Origin: GCA-2688105 sp964499445
Lineage (GTDB): Bacteria > Chloroflexota > Dehalococcoidia > Dehalococcoidales > GCA-2688105
Length of the DNA: 13,513 nucleotides
Direction: 5' to 3'
Assembly: GCA_964499445.1 (NCBI GenBank)
Contig: CAZCLE010000028.1
Location: forward strand, 1-13,513
The stretch's first letter is position 1. Each line of letters opens with the position of its first letter. Under the pieces are notes generated by a model. The model searched no databases, was not told the DNA's origin, and worked only from the letters and a program-made list of their open reading frames with translations. Below are positions 6,320 through 13,274 of this stretch, one piece after another. A program made the position numbers and the translations under genes.

Positions 6320-6370
6320 AGTCCTTGGTATAGGGTAAGCTTCTCTAATACTGTCATCATTCATATTCAA

Positions 6371-6431
6371 ACTCATTGTAGCCTCAATGAGTCAGTGACC
6401 GCAAGCTGATAGATTAGTCTAAATCTAGCTT
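6371..6431 (+). repeat. Two successive hairpins between flavoprotein and MFS genes
   Basis: ACTCATTG (6371-6378) and CAATGAGT (6385-6392) form a perfect 8-base stem around a 6-base loop. The second structure pairs AAGCT plus AGATT (6403-6407, 6411-6415) with AATCT plus AGCTT (6422-6431), a 10-base stem with a 3-base bulge. Neither is followed by a T-run. They may belong to the flavoprotein 3' end or to a structured MFS leader. Confidence 0.4.
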
Positions 6432-6472
6432 ATAAGCGGTGCCCTGTGGTAATATTCAGCATTGTGCTCAGG

Positions 6473-6501
6473 ACCCCTTAGTTTCGGGGTTTGGTAGCCC
6501 C
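6473..6501 (+). other. Alternative hairpins just before the MFS gene
   Basis: GGGG at 6486-6489 can pair with CCCC at 6474-6477 (stem ACCCC/GGGGT) or with CCCC at 6498-6501 (stem GGGG/CCCC). The two pairings exclude one another. The element ends about 30 bases before the start codon. A switching role is possible, but both stems are short. Confidence 0.25.
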
Positions 6502-6533
6502 AAAGACCAACGCCATCAGGATTTAGGAGAAGA

Positions 6534-7748
6534 ATGGAGAGGTTTGAAAGGCAGGTGATAGCCTACACTTCAGCCTGCCACGGGTTGGTTCATATCCTTG
6601 AAGTGACCTATGGGGTTGTTTTGGTTAGTATCGCCCAAGAGTTTGGTGCTAGCCTCCTTGTTTTGGGCGTACTAGCTAATATCTTAGGCTTTGCCTTTGG
6701 GGCGACAGCTTTACCCGCCGGGTTTCTCACTGACCGCTTTGGCGAAAGACGTTTATTAATCCTCTGCTGTCTGGGGATGGGGGTAGCCTCCATTGCTGTT
6801 GGATTGTCGCCCAGTATCTATATATTAGGCGCCGCTTTAGCGGTCTTAGGACTGGCACTAGGTATCTACCATCCCACGGGTGCCGCTTTTATTGCCAGAG
6901 TGGCTACCCAACGAGGTCTGGCCTTCGGTTACCTGGGTGTAGCCGGTAATATCGGGCTTGCCTTAGGTCCGTTACTGGCTGGTGTTATCGCCTCCTTCAT
7001 GGGATGGCGGGCAGCCTATTTCATCTTTGCCATACCCGCCTTCTTCTTGGCTGCCATGCTCTTTTTTTCTACCCGCCCTGAAGCTAACTTTACTCAACAA
7101 TCTACTACTGAGACAGGTGCGGAAAAGTTATCATTACGACCAGTTATCCTGCCCTTGGGGCTTATCTTTTGTGCCTCGATTCTGAACGGCTTTATTTATC
7201 GGGGCACCGTTACTTTCTTACCTTTATACCTTAGCCAACAAATCCACTTGACTTTCTTAAATTTAGATAGCGTATTAATAGCTGGCTTCTTCACTACCAT
7301 AGCCCTTATCTTCGGGGTCGGCGGTCAATTTCTCGGTGGCTATCTATTAGAGCGCCGACGCCATGAGAGTCTAGTCTTCGCCACCGCCTTAGTGACATTA
7401 CCTCTACTGGTGGTGGTGGGAAGTAGTGGGGGACTGGTATTGATGATTGCTGTCAGCGCTTTCGCCTTCTTCTATTTTATGGGGCAACCGATTTATAACT
7501 GCCTTATCGCTGACTATACTCCGACTGATTGGCGTGGTCGCGCTTACGGAATTTCCTTTTTCTGCAGCTTTGGTATTGGTTCTTTCTCGGCAAGCCTGAT
7601 GGGGTATGTGGCTGACCGGCTTGGTACCAACTGGGTCTTTATGGTAGCCGCTGGCTTCGGGTTGTTAGTCCTAATATGTACCATTGCTCTCTTGGTGAGG
7701 GCACTGGGGATTTCCAGGCACCAGATAGATACCTATGACAGTGTCTAG
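6534..7748 (+). CDS. MFS permease, 12-TM, fosmidomycin-resistance-like
   Basis: 404 residues, almost wholly hydrophobic with about 12 membrane segments and a polar central loop (about 183-203) between the two six-helix halves. The MFS motif A is GFLTDRFGERR (63-73) after helix 2. GIYHPTGAAFIARV (from 110) resembles the His-Pro motif of the fosmidomycin-resistance (Fsr) branch. GRAYGISFFCSFGIGSFSASLMGYVADR forms the matching region of the second half. It is probably a proton-coupled exporter or importer of a small molecule, with substrate unknown; resistance to fosmidomycin is not implied. The ATG at 6534 follows AGGAGAAG. Its TAG abuts the stop of the convergent hydrolase gene with no base between them. 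Confidence 0.88.
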   Translation: MERFERQVIAYTSACHGLVHILEVTYGVVLVSIAQEFGASLLVLGVLANILGFAFGATALPAGFLTDRFGERRLLILCCLGMGVASIAVGLSPSIYILGAALAVLGLALGIYHPTGAAFIARVATQRGLAFGYLGVAGNIGLALGPLLAGVIASFMGWRAAYFIFAIPAFFLAAMLFFSTRPEANFTQQSTTETGAEKLSLRPVILPLGLIFCASILNGFIYRGTVTFLPLYLSQQIHLTFLNLDSVLIAGFFTTIALIFGVGGQFLGGYLLERRRHESLVFATALVTLPLLVVVGSSGGLVLMIAVSAFAFFYFMGQPIYNCLIADYTPTDWRGRAYGISFFCSFGIGSFSASLMGYVADRLGTNWVFMVAAGFGLLVLICTIALLVRALGISRHQIDTYDSV

Positions 7749-8396
7749 CTAGGCTCTAGCCCCGGTTTTGGCTAGACATTCGGTTGAGTTCAGCAGGCTT
7801 ACCCCGATGTTCTTCAGCTCTTGTAACCCCTGGGCGTAAATCTGAGAGATAGCGTCGGTAACCAGAACAATCCGAAAATCCCGCTCGCTGGCCTCGTAAA
7901 TGGTGGTGCGCGGGCAGTTGGGGAAGTTACAGCCGCAGACCACGATGGTATTAATGGCTAAATTATGCAAATGTGACTCCAGCGGCGTTTGAAAGAATGC
8001 TCCCCATCTCGGTTTATACATGAGCCATTCCTGGGGGCCGAGCAACTGTAATTTTCCGGCCAGGAGTTTTTCAGCATCTAATTTCACCTCCGGTGAGGGT
8101 TTAAGTTCTGCCATTAGTTCCGCTCCGTCACTCCCGGGAACCACCATGCGTTTGCCCTGTTTAATGTCCTTCCGGCGACACAAATCAGCATTAGAGCCGT
8201 CAGGGAGATAAAGCCTGACCACGTGGATTATCGGCTTTTGTTGATTTCTAAAAGCCTGCAGGAGAGGCTGTATTCTGGGCAATACCTCCATTGTGCCCGG
8301 GATTTCCAGAGGTGCCCCGGGTAAGGTAAAGTCGCTCTGGATGTCAATAGTAAGCAAAGCGGCTTTTGCCCAGTCAGGACTTACGTAGTCATTCAT
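7749..8396 (-). CDS. Isochorismatase-fold cysteine hydrolase
   Basis: 215 residues from the ATG at 8396. The frame extends to an ATG at 8435, but that lies upstream of the predicted transcription start (about 8427), and GGGAGA precedes the 8396 start. The catalytic triad of the family is present: Asp18 in LLTIDIQSDF, Lys128 in YKPRWGAFFQT and Cys161 in CNFPNCPRTT, followed by the usual EASERDFRIVLVTDAIS. Family members hydrolyse isochorismate, nicotinamide, N-carbamoyl compounds or other amides, and the substrate cannot be read from the sequence. No secretion signal, so cytosolic. It is a single-gene unit, convergent with the MFS gene and divergent from the cyclotransferase-like gene. Confidence 0.88.
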   Translation of the reverse strand: MNDYVSPDWAKAALLTIDIQSDFTLPGAPLEIPGTMEVLPRIQPLLQAFRNQQKPIIHVVRLYLPDGSNADLCRRKDIKQGKRMVVPGSDGAELMAELKPSPEVKLDAEKLLAGKLQLLGPQEWLMYKPRWGAFFQTPLESHLHNLAINTIVVCGCNFPNCPRTTIYEASERDFRIVLVTDAISQIYAQGLQELKNIGVSLLNSTECLAKTGARA

Positions 8397-8433
8397 TTCA
8401 GTCTCCCTTTTTATCCTATTTCCGGATGGTGGC

Positions 8434-8462
8434 ATTTTAACATCCGCACTGGTGATTGTGAA
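8434..8462 (-). promoter_or_regulatory. Promoter of the isochorismatase-fold gene
   Basis: On the minus strand TTCACA (8462-8457, 5/6) is separated by 17 bases from TAAAAT (8439-8434, 5/6). The start near 8427 gives a leader of about 30 bases before the ATG at 8396. It stands back-to-back with the promoter of the next gene. Confidence 0.55.
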
Positions 8463-8480
8463 AGGCCTCGGTATGTCCCT

Positions 8481-8509
8481 TTGCCTCTCCAGGCGGCTTG
8501 GGCTATAAT
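8481..8509 (+). promoter_or_regulatory. Promoter of the cyclotransferase-like gene
   Basis: A perfect TATAAT (8504-8509) has TTGCCT (8481-8486, 3/6) 17 bases upstream. The predicted start near 8516 leaves only about 11 bases before the ATG at 8527, with GAGGA at 8516-8520 at the extreme 5' end of the transcript. Confidence 0.45.
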
Positions 8510-8526
8510 TGGTTTGAGGATAATCA

Positions 8527-8928
8527 ATGTATTACTTTGCCTACGCCTCTAACCTCAATCGTAAACAGATGCAGGAACGCTGCCCAGGCAGCAAGCCTAT
8601 GTTTGTAGCTACCCTTCCTAACTACAAGCTGGTGTTTGCTGGCTGGTCAAGGCAGTGGCGAGGTGGGAAAGCCAGCATCAAGCTGTTTAGGTGTGAGAGG
8701 GTGAGCGGCGCTGTTTATGAAGTTTCCGAAAGAGATTTAAGTCGATTGGATAGGTATGAAGGCTGTCCCGGTAACTACAGCCGACTGAAGGTTACCGTGT
8801 TTGACGAAGATGGTAGGTCGGTCGAAGCCGTAACCTATATTAAGTCAGGGCAATTAGAGGAAACACCGCCTTCAAAGGAATACCTGGCGGTTATTCAGCA
8901 GGGCTATAGAGATTGGGAGATTGTCTAG
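8527..8928 (+). CDS. Gamma-glutamylcyclotransferase-like (GGCT/AIG2 family) protein
   Basis: 133 residues. It starts with YYFAYASNLN (2-11), the glycine-poor variant of the substrate-binding YGSN loop, continues with LPNYKLVFAGWS, and has the family's catalytic-position glutamate Glu78 in LDRYEGCPGNY. The end (EYLAVIQQGYRDWEI) matches the usual helix of repair-type cyclotransferases. Family members release 5-oxoproline from gamma-glutamyl amines or dipeptides; the real substrate here is unknown. The ATG is supported by GAGGA (8516-8520). Cytosolic, single gene, divergent from the hydrolase and convergent with the cupin. Confidence 0.87.
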   Translation: MYYFAYASNLNRKQMQERCPGSKPMFVATLPNYKLVFAGWSRQWRGGKASIKLFRCERVSGAVYEVSERDLSRLDRYEGCPGNYSRLKVTVFDEDGRSVEAVTYIKSGQLEETPPSKEYLAVIQQGYRDWEIV

Positions 8929-9060
8929 GTAGAGGCTAGCTCCAGGCGTAGACAGCCATTTCTGATAGTGCCAGAAGCCCGTGGGCAGGCAATCCGGTAA
9001 ATAGACCGAAAACTACCCCAAAGGCTAGGAAAATGTAGTTATCCTAGGAGTAGACCACAA

Positions 9061-9396
9061 TCACTTCTTCTTTTGTAAGGGAATAAGGCATACAAACTCG
9101 AGATGTTCGTTACCGGTATTAACAATGCAGTGCGGCTCATCAGGGGCAATGAAGACAACGCTGCCTTTGCCTATTGGTGTTGAGCCCTGTTCACCGGCTA
9201 TCACGCCCTTACCGTTTATAATAAATATCTCGTGTTCATATGGGTGTGAGTGAGAAGCGGTGGAGCTCCCGGTATCAACTTCAAAAAAACGCATACAGAA
9301 GTTTGGCGCTCCATCATCAGCGGTAATAACCTCGCGTTTAAGTACCCCTTCTACTTCCTTAATGGGCTCGCTGTCATGATAGTTAGCTACTTTCAT
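9061..9396 (-). CDS. Small cupin-domain protein
   Basis: 111 residues, a single cupin barrel. Motif 1 is around 43-64 with His49, His51 and Glu56 (SHSHPYEHEIFIING). Motif 2 is around 78-93 with His89 in APDEPHCIVN. These four residues are the usual metal ligands. Small cupins of this kind can be isomerases, dioxygenases or ligand-binding proteins, and I cannot choose. The Lys-rich C-terminus (LQKKK) follows the last strand. The ATG at 9396 has GAGGAGA just upstream (minus strand). Single-gene unit with its own promoter candidate. Confidence 0.87.
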   Translation of the reverse strand: MKVANYHDSEPIKEVEGVLKREVITADDGAPNFCMRFFEVDTGSSTASHSHPYEHEIFIINGKGVIAGEQGSTPIGKGSVVFIAPDEPHCIVNTGNEHLEFVCLIPLQKKK

Positions 9397-9432
9397 TGTT
9401 CATCTCCTCAACTATTGATAATTAAAGAGCTG

Positions 9433-9461
9433 GTAATAAGTGAAATGATAGGTTTAGCCAA
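9433..9461 (-). promoter_or_regulatory. Candidate promoter of the cupin gene
   Basis: On the minus strand TTGGCT (9461-9456, 4/6), a 17-base spacer and TATTAC (9438-9433, 4/6). The predicted start near 9426 gives a 30-base leader. The boxes are moderate but spacing and position fit. Confidence 0.4.
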
Positions 9462-9674
9462 GCCAGATTTATAGTGGAGCGAGGTTAAAATATGCGGAAC
9501 TTTTACCTTGGCTTTCAACCTTAGTACTTAGCCTCTCTCACCGACTCTAATTGTATCAGCAAGGTGCCTTCTATGCAACTCTATAGCCGTTCCATTTCGT
9601 TGGACATCTTTAGATAAGCCTGGCCGCTATCTATTTGGCAAGCCAGAAAGGAGTATTGCCAGAGACCGGCGGGC

Positions 9675-9703
9675 TTGACAAGAATGGCGATGTGCTATAG
9701 CAT
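9675..9703 (+). promoter_or_regulatory. Candidate promoter of the betaine-binding-protein gene
   Basis: A perfect TTGACA (9675-9680) and TAGCAT (9698-9703, 4/6) are 17 bases apart; an overlapping TATAGC at 9696 would give 15. The predicted transcript starts about 100 bases before the TTG start codon and includes the tandem repeats. Confidence 0.45.
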
Positions 9704-9747
9704 ACACGGAACTAGATTTGAAAGGGGGTTTTTGTCGTCTCAAATAC

Positions 9748-9791
9748 AAGGTAATATAGAAGGTAATATAGAAGGAATATTAAGGAATATT
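9748..9791 (+). repeat. Tandem 12- and 10-base AAGG repeats in a 5' leader
   Basis: Two copies of AAGGTAATATAG (9748-9759, 9760-9771) are followed by two copies of AAGGAATATT (9772-9781, 9782-9791), running directly into the ribosome binding site AGGAGGT (9794-9800). Each unit starts with an AAGG that is Shine-Dalgarno-like. The array may influence ribosome loading or be a slipped-strand expansion. Confidence 0.65.
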
Positions 9792-9810
9792 ATAGGAGGT
9801 ATTTACAGTT

Positions 9811-10746
9811 TTGAAACGTAAATGGATATTATTGTTACTGGCGGTGGTGCTTACACTATCACTAGTAATGGTTGGGTGTGCTGAAAAGAAGGAGAAGCAT
9901 ATCATCTTCACCACTGGAGCCTGGACAGGCGACTGGTTGACTATCTATGTGCCCAAGATACTGTTTGAGGAGGAACTGGGCTACACCACGGAGATAGCTG
10001 ACCTATCTACTTCTGCCGCCTGGACAGCGGTAGGAATCGGTGAAGCCGACCTGTGGACAAATGCCTGGCTGCCCAATCAGCAGCGCCTGTGGGACAAGTA
10101 TGATGCCACTGTTGAATCGCTGGGTCTAATCTATGGCGGTCCAGATGACCCTTGCTTACAGTTTTGGGCGATACCCAAGTATGTGTCCGAGGAATATGGC
10201 ATCACCAGCGTAACCGACCTGGACGACCCGGAGTTTGTCAAGCTGTTTGATACCGATAGTGATGGCATCGGCGACCTTCTGGGTTGTGACCCTGCCTGGG
10301 GATGTGCCAAAATTAACGATGAAATGATAGCCGGTTATGAGCTGGGCGACCTCTATGAGCAGAAATATGGGGCGGAGATAATGATGACGGCTGCCATTGA
10401 GGGACACCTGAAGAAGAATGAACCAGTACTCTTCTACATGTACACGCCGCACCCGTTCTTTGTCAGATATCCTATCGGGGAGAGCGTAATTGTACTGGAG
10501 GACCCCCTGGGCTTCTGGGGTTTTTCAGCTGATATTCACAAAATCTGCAATAGAGCCTGGGTTGAGGCAAACCCCGAGGCAGCCGAACTTCTCCGTCAGG
10601 TAGAGATGACCCAAGATGACATCGCCTGGATGATGGCGGAGATAGAGGAGAAAGGCGATGATGCGGCGACACTGGAAGCACTGGCCCGGGAGTGGATGGC
10701 AGAACACCAGGCTGAGGTAGATTCGTGGCTGGAGGTTATAAAGTAG
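9811..10746 (+). CDS. Glycine betaine/proline betaine ABC transporter, substrate-binding lipoprotein
   Basis: 311 residues; TTG start with AGGAGGT at 9794-9800 and a 10-base spacer. The first 23 residues are a lipoprotein signal (KRK, a hydrophobic core, then MVGC with Cys23 as lipid site), so the mature protein is tethered outside the membrane. The rest (about 28-308) is an OpuAC/ProX-type binding domain, rich in Trp as expected for the aromatic cage that holds a quaternary ammonium head (GAWTGDW, SAAWTAVGIGEADLWTNAWLP, DPAWGC). An unusual DTDSDGIGD loop (147-155) resembles a calcium-binding loop. Betaines are imported for osmoprotection or as nutrients, and the exact ligand is uncertain. 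It is separately promoted and faces its permease/ATPase genes across a shared terminator. Confidence 0.9.
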   Translation: MKRKWILLLLAVVLTLSLVMVGCAEKKEKHIIFTTGAWTGDWLTIYVPKILFEEELGYTTEIADLSTSAAWTAVGIGEADLWTNAWLPNQQRLWDKYDATVESLGLIYGGPDDPCLQFWAIPKYVSEEYGITSVTDLDDPEFVKLFDTDSDGIGDLLGCDPAWGCAKINDEMIAGYELGDLYEQKYGAEIMMTAAIEGHLKKNEPVLFYMYTPHPFFVRYPIGESVIVLEDPLGFWGFSADIHKICNRAWVEANPEAAELLRQVEMTQDDIAWMMAEIEEKGDDAATLEALAREWMAEHQAEVDSWLEVIK

Positions 10747-10775
10747 CTGGAGTTAACCTTTTAGGTTAAGGATAA

Positions 10776-10807
10776 AAGAGACCCCGGCGTTTTGGTCGGG
10801 GTCTCTT
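10776..10807. terminator. Bidirectional intrinsic terminator
   Basis: An 11-base perfect stem, AAGAGACCCCG (10776-10786) with CGGGGTCTCTT (10797-10807), encloses a 10-base loop. It is preceded by an A-run and followed by TACTTTT, so it can end transcripts from both sides: the binding-protein gene (stop at 10746) and the permease gene (stop at 10826). A smaller hairpin TTAACC/GGTTAA lies at 10753-10769. Confidence 0.85.
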
Positions 10808-10825
10808 ACTTTTGGTCATATTAGC

Positions 10826-11830
10826 TTAGACAGCTTTTATCATCCCCCTTTTCTTCTTACCTAGAGCCTGAGTAACCCGGTCCAAAACCATAGCCACCAG
10901 GACAATGGCAGTTCCGGCGGCGAATCCCCGGCCAGCGTCCACCTGCCCCAATGCCATGAAAACCTCTCTACCCAGTCCCCCAGCGGCAATCATCGCTGCC
11001 AGCACTACCATGGATAAAGCGAGCATGATTACCTGGTTGACGCCAGCCATGATAGAGGGCAATGCCAGGGGTAACTGCACCTTGAACAAGAGCTGACGAG
11101 TGGTGGAGCCGAAGGCATGGCCTGCCTCCACCAATTCCTTGGGCACCTGTCTGATGCCCAGGTTGGTCAGCCGTACCGCCGGGGGCAGGGCGAAAATCAC
11201 TGTGGCTACGACCCCGGGCACCTTGCCGATACCGAAGAACATCAGGGCGGGAATGAGATAGACGAAGGCGGGCATGGTTTGCATGGCGTCCAATATAGGC
11301 CGTACTAAACCGTCCACGCGGTCGCTACGGGCACAAAGTATACCCACCGGAATACCCAGGGCTACCGAGATAAGCACTGCGGTGGCGATAAGCGCCAGGG
11401 TAGACATGCACAGGTCCCACAGCCCGAGCATGCCGATGAAGTACATGGCGGCACCACTAAATATCGCCACGCGGGCGCTCGATAGCTGCCACGCCAGCAG
11501 CATGATGAGAGCCAGCACCGACCACCAGGGTAGCCAGAGCAAAAACCTCTCAAAGTTGTTCAGCACCACCGCGGTAGCCACCTTTATACCATTAAACATT
11601 ACCGCCAAATTTATTATGAGCCAGTCAACCCCGATATTCACCCAGTCGGCCAGGGGCAACAGGTAGAAGCCCCCCTCGTGGCTATTGAGGAGCCAGCCAA
11701 TTAGTATGATGAACCCCGCCACCCCAAGCCAGAGTAGCAACCGGATACGCCGGCGCCGGGTAATCCTTTGGGTAAGCTGAGCTATCGCTGTCCTTGCCTT
11801 TCCGTTTGAGGGCGTACTAGGCAGTGTCAT
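10826..11830 (-). CDS. proW: Glycine betaine/proline betaine ABC transporter permease
   Basis: 334 residues. A cytoplasmic Arg-rich start (QRITRRRRIR at 21-30) precedes about seven membrane segments. The coupling segment that contacts the ATPase (EAA motif) is KELVEAGHAFGSTTRQ followed by VQLPLALPSIMAGV (about 231-264). GIPVGILCAR and LDAMQTMPAFVYLIPALMFFGIG are hallmarks of ProW/OpuAB permeases. It forms the channel for the binding protein and the ATPase encoded next to it. The ATG at 11830 lies inside the end of the ATPase gene (14-base overlap), with GGAGGGGAGA upstream, which implies translational coupling. The gene symbol is by family; substrate specificity is not proven. Confidence 0.9.
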   Translation of the reverse strand: MTLPSTPSNGKARTAIAQLTQRITRRRRIRLLLWLGVAGFIILIGWLLNSHEGGFYLLPLADWVNIGVDWLIINLAVMFNGIKVATAVVLNNFERFLLWLPWWSVLALIMLLAWQLSSARVAIFSGAAMYFIGMLGLWDLCMSTLALIATAVLISVALGIPVGILCARSDRVDGLVRPILDAMQTMPAFVYLIPALMFFGIGKVPGVVATVIFALPPAVRLTNLGIRQVPKELVEAGHAFGSTTRQLLFKVQLPLALPSIMAGVNQVIMLALSMVVLAAMIAAGGLGREVFMALGQVDAGRGFAAGTAIVLVAMVLDRVTQALGKKKRGMIKAV

Positions 11831-13037
11831 TGTTGTTCTCCCCTCCCATCATACCTACCAATAGAGCCACGCGGGGCACCTCTCCAACAAGCCTGCCATC
11901 TTCATCAACTACCGCCACCGGATTATCGCTGGTGGCTGCCAGCGGTATCACCTCTTCAATCGGTTGGTCAGGCCCGATTTGCAGAGCGCTTTCCCTTATG
12001 GCATCATCCAGCCTGGTGACATCGTGTGCAATTGCCCGCGTCACCTCATTGAGCATAATAATCCCCTTTAACAGGCTCATGGAATCGACTATAAAGGCAT
12101 GGTCAACATCTTTCTCCCTCATCGTGTGCAGGGCTACCTTGGGTCCCTGCCAGCTGTACAGAGTAAGTTCCGGCTCCGTCATGATGTTTCTAACCGGGAC
12201 AACCTTACTTCGAGGCACATCACGGACAAACTCAGTCACATACTCGTCAGCCGGTTCGGCTACTATCTCCTCCGGACTACCCAGCTGGACAAATTGACCG
12301 TCCTTCATGATGGCGATGCGCTCGCCCAGTTTGAGGGCTTCATTAAGGTCGTGGGTGATGAACACGATGGTCTTGTGCACCGTGGACATCAGGTTGATGA
12401 ATTCATCTTGCATCTGGCGGCGGATGAGGGGGTCTAGGGCACTGAACGGCTCATCCATGAGCAGTATCTCGGGGTCTATAGCCAGCGCCCTCGCCAGTCC
12501 TACTCGCTGTTGCATACCGCCACTGAGCTCGTCGGGATAGTTTTTCTCCCAGCCGTTGAGTCCTACCATATCGAGCATCTCCAGCGCTCGTTCCTGACGC
12601 TCGGCTTTATCTATACCCTGCACCTCAAGCCCGTAGGCTACATTGTCAACCACGGAGCGGTGGGGGAATAAGGCGAATTGCTGGAACACCATGCACACCT
12701 TGTGGCGCCGGGTTGCCCTGAGCTCCGCCTCATTCATAGTGGCAAGGTCAACTCCATCAACGAGGATTTGTCCCTTGGTGGGCTTGATGAGCCGGTTGAG
12801 GCAGCGGATGAGGGTGGACTTGCCACTACCGGATAATCCCATAATCACAAACACCTCACCCTCGTTGACGTCAAAGGAGACTTCTTTCACTGCTATCACG
12901 TGACCGGTCTGTTCCAGTATTTCTTCCTTGGTCATGCCATCCGTTACGAGATTGAGAGTATGCTGTGGGTCAGGACCGAAGATTTTCCACAGACCTTGGC
13001 ACGAGATTTTCACCTGTGGGTTTTCTATTTTACTCAT
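11817..13037 (-). CDS. proV: Glycine betaine/proline betaine ABC transporter ATPase with CBS pair
   Basis: 406 residues. The ATPase domain (about 47-275) has Walker A GLSGSGKST (67-75), the Q-loop Gln119, signature LSGGMQQR (171-178), Walker B ILLMDEP (191-197) and switch His229. A C-terminal pair of CBS domains (about 283-396) follows; in OpuA-type transporters these sense ionic strength and gate transport. The N-terminal QGLWKIFGPDP and the long insert before VIAVKEVSF are typical of ProV. It powers import by the neighbouring permease and binding protein. The ATG at 13037 has only a weak AAGAG-like site. A small open frame upstream ends on this start (ATGA), so coupling may help. It leads the permease in one transcript. 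Confidence 0.93.
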   Translation of the reverse strand: MSKIENPQVKISCQGLWKIFGPDPQHTLNLVTDGMTKEEILEQTGHVIAVKEVSFDVNEGEVFVIMGLSGSGKSTLIRCLNRLIKPTKGQILVDGVDLATMNEAELRATRRHKVCMVFQQFALFPHRSVVDNVAYGLEVQGIDKAERQERALEMLDMVGLNGWEKNYPDELSGGMQQRVGLARALAIDPEILLMDEPFSALDPLIRRQMQDEFINLMSTVHKTIVFITHDLNEALKLGERIAIMKDGQFVQLGSPEEIVAEPADEYVTEFVRDVPRSKVVPVRNIMTEPELTLYSWQGPKVALHTMREKDVDHAFIVDSMSLLKGIIMLNEVTRAIAHDVTRLDDAIRESALQIGPDQPIEEVIPLAATSDNPVAVVDEDGRLVGEVPRVALLVGMMGGENNNDTA

Positions 13038-13149
13038 AAGCTCTTAAGCTCATACCCTTCGGTTTTAGCGGCTGAGTTGCGGCAGGAAGCGTCCGGTTCA
13101 GAGGGGAAAGTAGCGAGGAAGTGAAAAAACAGAGTAAAGGCAAGGAGGG

Positions 13150-13186
13150 AAAAAGGGCTGGGCACGAGTTTCCTCGTGGCCGGGCT
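13150..13186 (-). terminator. Intrinsic terminator or attenuator in the proVW leader
   Basis: Minus strand: a stem with six perfect inner pairs (CACGAG/CTCGTG around a GAAA loop) continues outwards with GC pairs and a few mismatches, and is followed by TTTTT (13154-13150). It lies about 60-95 bases after the predicted proVW start and about 110 bases before the ATG. If the promoter is right it would stop proVW transcription conditionally; otherwise it simply ends the tRNA-Ile transcript. Confidence 0.6.
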
Positions 13187-13229
13187 AATTTAAAAACCTC
13201 CTTAGACTTGTATCAGAGAATTCACGCTT

Positions 13230-13274
13230 GCTATCTGGAATCCTCGCCTCACTTATACCAGAGATTCAGATAGC
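13230..13274. repeat. Inverted repeat around the proVW transcription start
   Basis: GCTATCTGGAATC (13230-13242) and GATTCAGATAGC (13263-13274) are reverse complements apart from one extra base. The right arm fills the promoter spacer and the left arm lies just after the predicted start. Two further similar stretches, TATCAGAGAATTCA and TACCAGAGATTCA, are present as direct copies (13211-13224, 13256-13268). This is a plausible operator. Confidence 0.45.

Larger units (their letters stand above)
9397..9810. other. 414-base gap: two promoter regions and tandem repeats
   Basis: The left end holds the cupin promoter. The middle (about 9465-9670) shows nothing I can identify. The right end has the betaine-binding-protein promoter (9675-9703) and an AT-rich series of short tandem repeats just before its ribosome binding site (9748-9791). 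No RNA gene or riboswitch is recognisable. Confidence 0.55.

Noticed and set aside
8397..8435. Longer N-terminus for the isochorismatase-fold protein starting at 8435
   Set aside because: That ATG falls on or before the predicted transcription start, while GGGAGA precedes the ATG at 8396.
9025..9047. CTAGGA/TCCTAG hairpin between the cyclotransferase-like and cupin genes as a terminator
   Set aside because: The stem is only six bases with an 11-base loop and there is no T-run on either side. It may help end transcripts but I cannot support calling it.
10905..12903. Several open frames of 60-157 codons on the plus strand opposite the permease and ATPase genes
   Set aside because: They are antisense shadows of two well-conserved genes. 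None has a ribosome binding site or a recognisable domain.
1994..13037. Functional link between aconitase-X (hydroxyproline) and the betaine transporter (proline betaine)
   Set aside because: The two loci are several kilobases apart with unrelated genes between them, no demethylase or other proline-betaine catabolic gene is present, and both substrates are uncertain.
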